Of a DNA stretch of 64,000 nt, positions 56,040-64,000 are shown piece after piece. Every line of letters begins with the position of its first letter. The first letter of the stretch is position 1. The translations under genes were made by a program, and so were the position numbers. A model generated the notes under the pieces. The model was not told where the DNA came from and searched no databases. It saw only the letters and a program-made list of their open reading frames with translations. The stretch is from Lepidodermella squamata (Eukaryota > Gastrotricha), in contig JBLDXI010000004.1 of NCBI GenBank assembly GCA_047495785.1, forward strand, positions 1,364,001 to 1,428,000. Reading direction: 5' to 3'.

Positions 56040-59000
56040 TCAACACGTTAATTTTGCCCTAGCTCCTCGTGAAATCAGCAAATCTGCCACATATGTCCTT
56101 TTCAGACATATAGCGTAATCTAGAGCATTATAGCCTTTCGCATTTATAATATTCACATTTGCACCTCTATCCAGCAGCAGCCGAGCAACATCGGCCCAGC
56201 CCCGCATAGCCGCGTTTATCAACGCCGTGTCGCCTTCATTACTTATGGCATCGATGGCTGCTTTGCGATCGAGCAACAGTCGAACCACTTCCATTTTTCC
56301 TTTCCAAGCAGCAAAAATAAGCGCCGTGTTGTTAACATTATCTGTTTCGTCGATGGAAGCGTTGCGATCCAGTAACAGCCGCACCGTTTCGACATGTCCA
56401 TACTTAGCCGCATATATCAAAGCTGTCGAGCCATTGTTATCTTTAGCCTCGATAGAGGCGTGGCGATCCAAAAGCAGTCTAACGGTATCGATATGCCCAT
56501 TGGCAGCCGTCTCCATCAACGCCGTCGTGCCATTTTTGGACTTGACGTCAATGGATGCGTTGCGATCGAGCAACAGTCGTACAGCCTCAACCTTGCCTTC
56601 TATAGCCGCTAGAATCAACGCCCTGTGCCCATTATGATCCGTGGCCTCTATGTCAGCTTTGCGATCCAGCAACAGCCTAATCATTTCAACGTTTCCTTTA
56701 AGTGCGGCGTGCATCAGCGCAGTGTCGCCAATGTCAGTCTTGGCTTCTATAGCAGCTTTGCGATCTAATAAGAGTCGCACGGCTTCGACTTCCCCCAAAA
56801 TAGCCGCTAGAATCAAAGCTGTGGCACCGTAGTTACTCCTGGCCTCTAAAGCAGCGTTCCTATCCAATAACAGCCGAACTACTTCGACATCCCCACGTGC
56901 AGCGGCACTCATCAACGCCGTCCAGTCTTCGTTATCCTTGGCGTCAATGGAAGCGTTGCGATCGAGTAGCAGTCGTACAGCCTCGATCGAGTTAATAAAA
57001 GCCGCACGCCTCAGCGCTGTTTGGCCATCGTTGTCCTTTGCGTCAATGGAAGCGTTGCGATCGAGCAACAGTCGTACAGCTTCGACCTGGTTGAAAACAG
57101 CCGCCCAAATCAATGCTGTCGTGCCATTTTTATCTTTGGCCTCCACGTCAGCTTTGCGATCCAGCAACAGTCGTACAGCCTCGACCTGGTTTAAAACAGC
57201 CGCCCAAATCAATGCTGTCGTGCCATTTTTATCTTTGGCCTCCACGTCAGCTTTGCGATCCAGCAACAGCCTAATCATTTCAACGTTTCCCTGCTGCGCG
57301 GCGTATATCAGTGCAGTCTTGCCATTGTTACTCTTGGCTTCCATAGCAGCTTTGCGATCCGATAATAGTCGCACGGCTTCTATTTTCCCTAACCAAGCCG
57401 CTTTAATCAACGCTGTGAAACCTTCGTTATTCCTGGCCTCGATAGAAGCGTTGCGATCCAATAACAGTCGGACTGCTTCGATTCGCCCACTTGAAGCTAC
57501 GTGCATCAATGCCGTCTCGCCTACATCGTCTTTGGCCTCGATGGCGGCCTTGCGATCTAGCAACAATCGAATTAAATCGACTGGCGCCAATAAGGCCCCA
57601 ATCATCAAAGCCGTCATGCCCTGGTTGTCCTTGGCCTCTAAATCAGCGTTTCGATCCAGCAACATTCGTACTGCTTCGATTTTTCCCCTGGAAGTCGCAA
57701 AAACCAAAGGCGTCCAGCCAGTAAAATTATCCTTAGCCTCAATCTGAGCGTTGCGATCCAATAGCAGTCGTACAGTTCCAACTTCCCCCGCCAGTGCTGC
57801 AGAAGTCAATGCCGTCACGCCCAATTCAAACGTGGCCTCGATGGCAGCGTGGCGATCCAGTAACAGCCGAACAACTTCGACATGCCCATTGCCAGCCGCA
57901 ATCATCAACGCCGTTAAGCCACCGGTACCCGTTGCGTCGATCGAAGCATTCCGATCTAAAAACAAGCGAGCCACTTCGACTCGTCCATGCCTAGCCGCAA
58001 ACATTAACGGCGTCCTGCCTTCGTCACTCTTTGCCTCGATCGAAGCGTTACGGTCCAGCAACAATTGAACTGATTCTAAATCTCCACAACTAGCAGCATG
58101 CATTAACGACGTCCTGCCGTTGAAACCTTCCAGGGCATTCACATCAGCACCGCGGTCGAGAAACAACCGAGCAATTTCCACTCGCTGCCCCGGTTTCTGA
58201 TTGATACACACCCAAATACTATGAAGCAGGGTGCCATTCTTAGTATTCCAATTATCGCAGGTATATAAATTGGGATTGCGCCAGTTCGGATCGAACTTGC
58301 CGCCAGTGGAGTCGTCGATCTCCGCCACAAGTTGCCGCACCTGCTCTACATCGCCTGTCCCAGTTACACTCCATAGCACCCCATACACTTCACGGATCTA
58401 AAGAAAGATTGCTGGGAGATTCCTCGAACTGCTGCATTGCCTTGTGAAACTCACAGGTCTTTGCTTTGCTGACACGCAAGAACCAGGCAGGGACCATGTG
58501 AAGTTCGATAGGCACGTTATGGAAGCATTTCCACGAATCACAAAATCTTGGTTGCATGATATGCTTCGAATAGCCCCGACGCTCGAAAGGCCTGGAGCTA
58601 CGGCGCCGTTTTTCAACGTCTGAACAGCACCGCAGCCTTTAGGGCAAGCAATACAGATGGCGAGTGAAATCATGTATTCACTTACCTGTACGGTTACACC
58701 TTCCATTTATCCCTGGACGGAATGGAGGAAAGCAAGAGGCAGTTGAGACAGATGCGGAGTACGTGAAACCAGGGTTGCATTTGACGCTCACCACCCCTCC
58801 TCGTTCCAGTATCGTTCCAGGTCTTAGAACTACATCAGTATCTTCCGAAGTTTCCGGGTCCACTCGGGTGACAATTCCCGATGTTATGTTTGGTATGACA
58901 CAAGACTGCTCGGGAGGGCTCGTCTGGCTGCGACCATCTATGTTCTCTGAAATCCAATCGAGAACCTTGCAGACTCTGCTGTAGATGCCAGGCGTGCGTC

Positions 59001-61450
59001 CATCGCATGACTCATCGCCGTTTGAAATAATGCCTAGAAGGTAAATTTTCCTCGACATCAAGCACATGAGAGGGCCCCCAGAATCTCCAACACAAACGTT
59101 GCTGCCGTCAGAGGCTAAACACATTTTCGAATCGATCATGGTGACTGGATTCGAGCGGCCTCGGGAATACTCCATTGAACAATTCCGGTACGATCGAACT
59201 TGAAGATTCAGCTTCCTCGGGATCTCAGATATTCTGGCTGAAAAACATAAATGCTCTATAACGATGTGCAACATAGCTAGCCTGTAAACACCATATAGAA
59301 AAACAATATTTATCTGCTGCTTAGCTAACTTTCTAAAATTTCAAAAATTCTCTCTTGGATGAAAATCAGCTGATGAATTTATTTCTAATTAAAGCGCTAA
59401 TCTCCATTTTTTCATAAAAATTTATTCTTGTTGTTGGCTTCATTGTTGGCTGCTGAACAATTTCGATAAACGTGATTCCAATTCCAAATCAAATCAAATT
59501 TCAAACTAGGCTAAATACCTCCATCCAAGATTGAGGATTTATCCACAAATTTTCAATTCGAAGCATTTTCATCGCAATTCAAACCATTGATTCCGCAAAA
59601 AAGCGAAAACTAAAGCTCGCTTCGCTCGCGGTGTTGTAATTATTTGTTTTGTAGCAGTCCCGCCCCAAAACTATCATCGAATTCGTCTACTTCGCTCGAT
59701 TCGCTGTATCTTCTAGCTTTCACTGTCACAAGCGATGCCGTGTTGCGACTTCTGGACCCCAATGCTGCCCGAGCTCTCTCGGATTTCATGGAAAGCTGGC
59801 CGATTGTTTCTTGATTTCCGCGACATGCTGGACGAATTCTGCCCAAATTTCCCCAATTTCTGGACGAATTCTGCCCGATTTTCCCGAGCTCGTGGCTAAG
59901 TACTGTTCGATTGGGGTGAATGCTGCCCGATTCGATATCTGGCGTGTGCAATTTCTCCCAAAATTATGCCACATTTTTCTTGATTCTTAATAAAATCGTT
60001 TGGAGTGTTGCTTGAACTTTTTTGGGGTTTCTCTTGTGTGTTTGACAAGTGGGGTTTTTAGTGATATTTTCTGGACAAGCAGGGATTTTCTGATATGAGA
60101 ATATCAAAAAATATTCTCCATCTATCAAAAAATGCCTGTTTGGAAAATATCTAAAAATCCCTGCTTGGAAGAAGGTATTATCAGTTTATATTTCGGCCAT
60201 TAAGAAATACCCCTTTTATGGCCTATTTTTATGGCCTGAACCGGCATAACTTTATAATGAAAGATTTATGGCGATCCGAGTTGTCAATTTTTTAATGTAA
60301 TTTTTTAAAATATGAAAAAAGTCGGCAGGTTTTACTAGCATTTTTGGTAGTCAGATGAAATAAGACATTGGTCGGATTAAACAAGTTGTCCTCCAAGTAG
60401 CTTATGATATGAGAATATCAAAAAATGTTCTCCATCTATCAAAAAATGCCCGTTTGGAAAATATCTAAAAATCCCTGCTTGGAAGAAGGTATTATCAGTT
60501 TATATTTCGGCCATTAGGAAGGCAAATTTTACGATACGATCCGGATTTTACTAATTATAGCCCTTTTCGGTGGATTTTAAAATACTATTCGTATTTTGAA
60601 ATTAAATAAAATTATATTGGTGGGCGGATAGCAAGTGGTCGCGTGCCGCAATTAGGCTCGAAAATATTTACTGTGAAAAGATTGTTAGTTTCCTATTTGT
60701 TACAGTGTTTTCTAAGGCTATTAGTTATTACCTATTTCCTGTATACGAGAATAACGTACTGCGAGAAAAATGGCCCCAGCCAACTGCTACCGCCGAATCA
60801 CATCCGTCAATTGAATCCGCTGTGAACGAGTTGGACCTGCACATTGCAGTCGCGTCAGGTAAACAAATCGGTCGTATCTGCTGTGTGAATCTAGGAATCG
60901 GGCTCGTCAACCGTAAGAGAGCGAAATCAAAGTCGTAGAAATTCCGACTTCCGTTGTATAGCGGATGAACTAAAGGCGGCAGAGACACAAGAGACTCGCG
61001 AGAGGCTGTTTCCGACCGAATGCTGATATTATGCCGACCTAGAGACACTTTGATCCTTTTCAAACAAAGAATAGCAAATAATGTAGAAGAGGAATGTGAT
61101 TAAAAAACCTACAAAACGGGCGCATTTCTGGTTTTCCAAACGCAATGAGCAGCTGTAATGAGCCATTCCCTCGAAATGAGAGAAGCTCCGCAATATGAGG
61201 CTGATGTTTCGCGGCTGAAATAAATCTCCAATGAGACCTTAGAAGAACAAGATTTTTCAGGTTAATTGTATGGGAAAATAATTGCACTCAGGCAAACCAG
61301 CCACGGGTATTCATTTGGTTCTGTCGGGTGACTGCCTGGGTCGCTTGATTTCGCAATTGCCGTAGAGATTACAGTACCGCATCCGAGATCTTGAGCGATT
61401 GCAACGCCGGAAATCAGCACAAGGAAGGTGATAGCTTCATGAAGGCGCAT
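56040..61450 (-). CDS. Serine protease-Sushi-Sushi-ankyrin fusion protein (6 exons, 1,221 aa)
   Basis: Exons: 61450-61298, 61237-61113, 61055-60760, 59237-58686, 58636-58455, 58397-56040; every junction keeps frame. Signal peptide MRLHEAITFLVLISGVAIAQ. The trypsin-fold domain has a complete triad: His in TAAHC (about 82), Asp in DFDFALL (about 136) and Ser in GDSGGPLMC (about 244). The usual IVGG activation terminus is replaced by SDPGSHPTEPNEYPWL, and the S1-pocket position six residues before the Ser is Asn, not Asp. Two Sushi/CCP domains follow (about 305-372; 376-434, from GCGAVQTLKNGAVAPG to SLPGSC). Then comes one long exon with about 22 ankyrin repeats (GxTALxxAA...VRLLLDRxAxIEAKD). 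The ankyrin exon has no start codon near its 5' end, which supports the fusion. Ankyrin repeats are usually intracellular, so this order is odd for a secreted protein. Confidence 0.82.
57050..57265 (-). repeat. Near-identical adjacent 99-bp ankyrin units
   Basis: Within the ankyrin exon, two neighbouring 99-bp units (about 57065-57163 and 57164-57262) are almost identical at DNA level, both encoding KNGTTALIWAAV. The other units are diverged to different degrees. Confidence 0.85.
59238..60759. repeat. Intron 3 of the protease-ankyrin gene, with direct and dispersed repeats
   Basis: A direct repeat of about 115 bp occurs at 60092-60207 and 60408-60517 (TGATATGAGAATATCAAAAA ... TATATTTCGGCCATTA). 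The stretch 60215-60400 (TTTATGGCGATCCGAGTTG, GGTCGGATTAAACAAGTTGT) recurs at 62327-62470 upstream of the gene. This 1.5-kb intron probably holds a partial transposon. Confidence 0.75.
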
Positions 61451-63077
61451 TTCGAGTAACGCTAGTTTACACCATGCAACAAAACTTGATGAAAGTATCC
61501 TCTTTCGTGATGAAGAACATCTGATGCTTGCGTTCGAGTATTTTCATTTTATTAGTGTTTTTCTCACTTGCTTCTCGATGTAATAATATAAACAAGATAT
61601 TACAGATAAAAGCGTGTTAACGATTTTTTCTATTGTTGTGATATAGAATAACCTCCGGTTAGATATAGTACTAAGAAATGAAAAGTTGGCTAAAGACCAA
61701 CAGGCAGCCAGATGATATCGCCAAGAAAGCGGTGTGTGAGTGGCCGAGACGAATTGTCTAAACTATCAAAGCCAGGTCACAAGCTGGAAGATTCGCGCAA
61801 TCGGTTAGGATTCACCATGATTTAGTAGTTTAAAAAGGCGTTTCAGTAAATTGAATGAACGCAAATTAGTGAAACTAGTCTGGTTAATTCTTTGTATTTC
61901 CTGCAAATCGCAAAAAGTTTGATGACTTCAATATGGAAGATTATTTAATTTTGGTTGTTATTGACGATTTTGAATTTTCAAACTTCAGACCTCCGTGAGC
62001 CATGAGGCACCCATCCGCCTCAAAAAACGGACAACCCCAGAGACGCTCTGGAAAGTGGCATTGATTCACATTGTCGTGGAGACACTAGCTCGATCCCAAT
62101 AAATGGCGAGATTCCTCACCTTATATTACCCTAAGGAATTTTGACAGCGCATAAAAAAACAGTAGCATTTATTTAATTGAATTGGGCAATATTAAGTAGC
62201 GGGTGTGACTTTTCTCATCTGACCTATGTCTTATTTCATTCGACAGCCTAAAATGTGACTAAAATCGTCATGAAAAAATCGATTTTCTCGATTTTCCTTA
62301 GTTCGATTTTTCCGTATGGAAATACCCCTTTTATGGCCTGAACTGGCATAACTTTAAATGAAAGATTTATGGCGATCCGAGTTGCATTGTGTTTGAGGTG
62401 GTAAGTTGAAAAAAATCTGCACGCTGAAATAAGACAGTGGTCGGATTAAACAAGTTGTCCTCCAAGTAGTTTGGACGCGGAATTTTGGAATTGCCAGCAG
62501 TTTTGCACCTTGAAAGCCATGAAAATAGAAAACTCGCTGGTGGCCGCAGCCTGGTAAGAATTGTGATGTTAGAATCGCCGAGGGTTAGGTGTTGAGAAGT
62601 TTTGCTTCATGCCTATTTTATGTTTTATGCCTGCCGCCTTATTTCTTTAATAATTAAAAGAAAGTTGCTTTGACTTCAACAACGTCAAAAGTCAACCCCA
62701 CTATACTGCCTGTTTCCACTGTACGAAGTAGGATCCGGGAGCTGAGGTGTTTTCTGCGTGATTTCTGCAGAGTTCCAGAGGACTCCAACCAAACCCCTCT
62801 GCTTGGAGTCCCGGGGCTGGGATGTCGCGACCCTGCCTGTTTCGCAAACATACACATTTTGTAATTGTTAACACTAATTTGTAAGTGAAGCATCTACCCC
62901 GAGTTTTGACGATAGCACAACACGTTAACACGCTTTTATCTGTAACTTGTTAATATTAATATTAAAGCAGAAAAACACGAGAAAAAAATTAATAACATAC
63001 TCGAAAGCTATCGTCACATAACACGGAGCACAGGATAAATCGCAGGCATCACATTTTACTGCATGCTGAAACTCGTC
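61451..63077. other. Divergent promoter region between head-to-head paralogues
   Basis: It separates the start codons of the minus-strand protease-ankyrin gene (61450) and the plus-strand paralogue (63078). It contains a dispersed repeat (62327-62470) also present in intron 3. The sequence 62205-62260 (ATTTCATTCGACAGCC.AAA) resembles 28750-28790. No exon was recognised. Confidence 0.55.
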
Positions 63078-63757
63078 ATGCGTATTCTCAAAGCTATCAC
63101 CTGTCTTAAGATAATTTCCTGCGTTGCAATTGCTCAAGAATGCGGTACTGTAATCTCCACTTCAACGGCGAAAGTAAAAGGCCCGGGCAGTCATCCAGTA
63201 GAAGCACATGAATACCCATGGCTGGTTTGTATAATTGAATGTGTTATTTTCTTATACCGGAAAATATGTTTTTTGAAGGTCTTTCTTGAAATTTATACCA
63301 GCCGCGAAACATCGGCCGCATATTGCGGAGCTTCTCTTATTTCCAGGGAATGGCTCATTACAGCTGCTCATTGCGTTTGGAATGATGGAGAGACTCCAAT
63401 TTTGTAAGGTTTTTTGTTTTATATTCTCATATCAGATGTTGGGAAACTTTTTTATTTACAGAATTAAAGCAATGATTGGGCGCCATAACATCAGTGTTGA
63501 AACAGAAACAGCCTCTCGCGAGTCCCTCGTGCTTCTGCCGCCTGTGATACATCCGCAATACAGTGGAAGTCGGAATTTCTACGACTTTGATTTCGCTCTC
63601 TTACGACTGTCGAGCCCGATTCCTAGATTCACACAGCAGATACGACCGATTTGTTTACCTGACGCGACTGCAATGTGCCGGTCCAACTCAATCACAGCAA
63701 ATTCGATCGATGGGTGCAATTCGGCGGTCGCAGTTGGCTGGGGTCATTTTGCACATA
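63078..63757 (+). CDS. Paralogous secreted serine protease, 5' part (runs off the window)
   Basis: Exons 63078-63224, 63279-63403 and 63462-63757. The start at 63078 (MRILKAITCLKIISCVAIAQ) is preferred over an ATG 15 bp upstream because it aligns with the paralogue at 61450. It contains CGTVISTSTAK, GPGSHPVEAHEYPWL, LISREWLITAAHCVW (catalytic His), HNISVETETASRESLV, YDFDFALLRLSSPIPRF (catalytic Asp) and SAVAVGWGHF. Exon boundaries and phases equal those of the minus-strand gene. Like it, this copy lacks an IVGG activation motif. The catalytic Ser, any Sushi domains and any ankyrin repeats would lie beyond 64000. Confidence 0.85.
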
Positions 63758-64000
63758 GTAGGTAATTTTTTGTACACTAGTGACGAGAGCAGAGCTTTGG
63801 ATTTGATTTGATTTGATATGCAGCTTAAATCACGGATCTTCCTCAATCAATCAAAATCAATCATTGTCCCACCTTCCAGAACTAAATCAATCAAATCAAA
63901 TCAACGACACCCATAAATCACAATAAATCGCAAACATTAGGATTTTCAAGAAGTTGGGGGCGTTGAAAATGCAAGCAATTGATAAAATAGTGTGAATTTG
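63758..64000. other. Start of intron 3 of the paralogue
   Basis: Begins with the donor GTAGGTAA. It contains low-complexity GATTTGATTTGATTTGAT (about 63798) and, inverted, AATCAATCAAATCAAATCAA (about 63885). By analogy with the 61450 gene, the next exon lies outside the window. Confidence 0.6.

Noticed and set aside
56227-58068. Long plus-strand open frames antisense to the ankyrin exon
   Set aside because: They are repetitive mirror frames created by the 99-bp ankyrin repeats on the minus strand; their composition is serine/alanine/arginine-rich with no independent motif.
56040-58388. CRISPR-like regular repeats
   Set aside because: The regular spacing comes from coding ankyrin units of 99 bp with no unique spacers, in a eukaryotic gene.
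1-64000. tRNA, rRNA or other structured RNA genes
   Set aside because: I looked for tRNA box motifs and rRNA-like blocks and saw none I could support; a covariance-model scan would be decisive.

Overview
The window looks like a metazoan nuclear genome, most likely a nematode or another ecdysozoan. Introns are numerous, mostly short and AT-rich, and end in TTTTCAG-like acceptors. The genes encode secreted multidomain proteins and a cys-loop receptor subunit, and transposons fill the gaps. The species cannot be fixed from sequence alone. All gene models were built by hand from splice signals, reading phase and comparison between paralogues inside the window.

Layout. (1) 1-24 kb is a tandem cluster of a secreted cysteine-module family: genes at 1308-2483(-), 3246-5245(-), 9093-11716(+), 13310-15801(-) and 20827-23829(-), plus fragments at 8539-8786 and 17040-17450. 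Each short cysteine module sits on its own exon, usually in phase 0, and three genes end in a C-type lectin-like domain (CTLD). A nicotinic-receptor-like subunit (18280-20705, +) is embedded in the cluster and converges on the 20827 gene. (2) 25-29.5 kb is a LamG-like extracellular gene (-) whose large intron carries a foldback element. (3) 29.5-35.6 kb is transposon-rich and includes an apparently intact 756-residue MULE transposase inserted beside a foldback element that itself split an older dispersed repeat. (4) 36.0-39.5 kb is the longest cysteine-module gene, followed by decayed copies at 39.8-39.9 and 41.3-42.5 kb and a 4.4-kb foldback element. (5) 47.6-53.6 kb is a 1,674-residue PAN-like/discoidin/LamG secreted protein. 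(6) 56.0-61.5 kb is a gene whose reading frame runs through a signal peptide, a serine protease, two Sushi domains and about 22 ankyrin repeats. A head-to-head paralogue starts at 63078 and leaves the window.

Most products appear secreted or on the cell surface (lectin-like, discoidin, LamG, protease-Sushi), which suggests recognition, matrix or innate-defence roles; this is inference. The strongest candidates for something undescribed are the protease-Sushi-ankyrin fusion, the exon-modular cysteine family, and a group of foldback elements whose arms are built from degenerate tandem units of about 15 bp.
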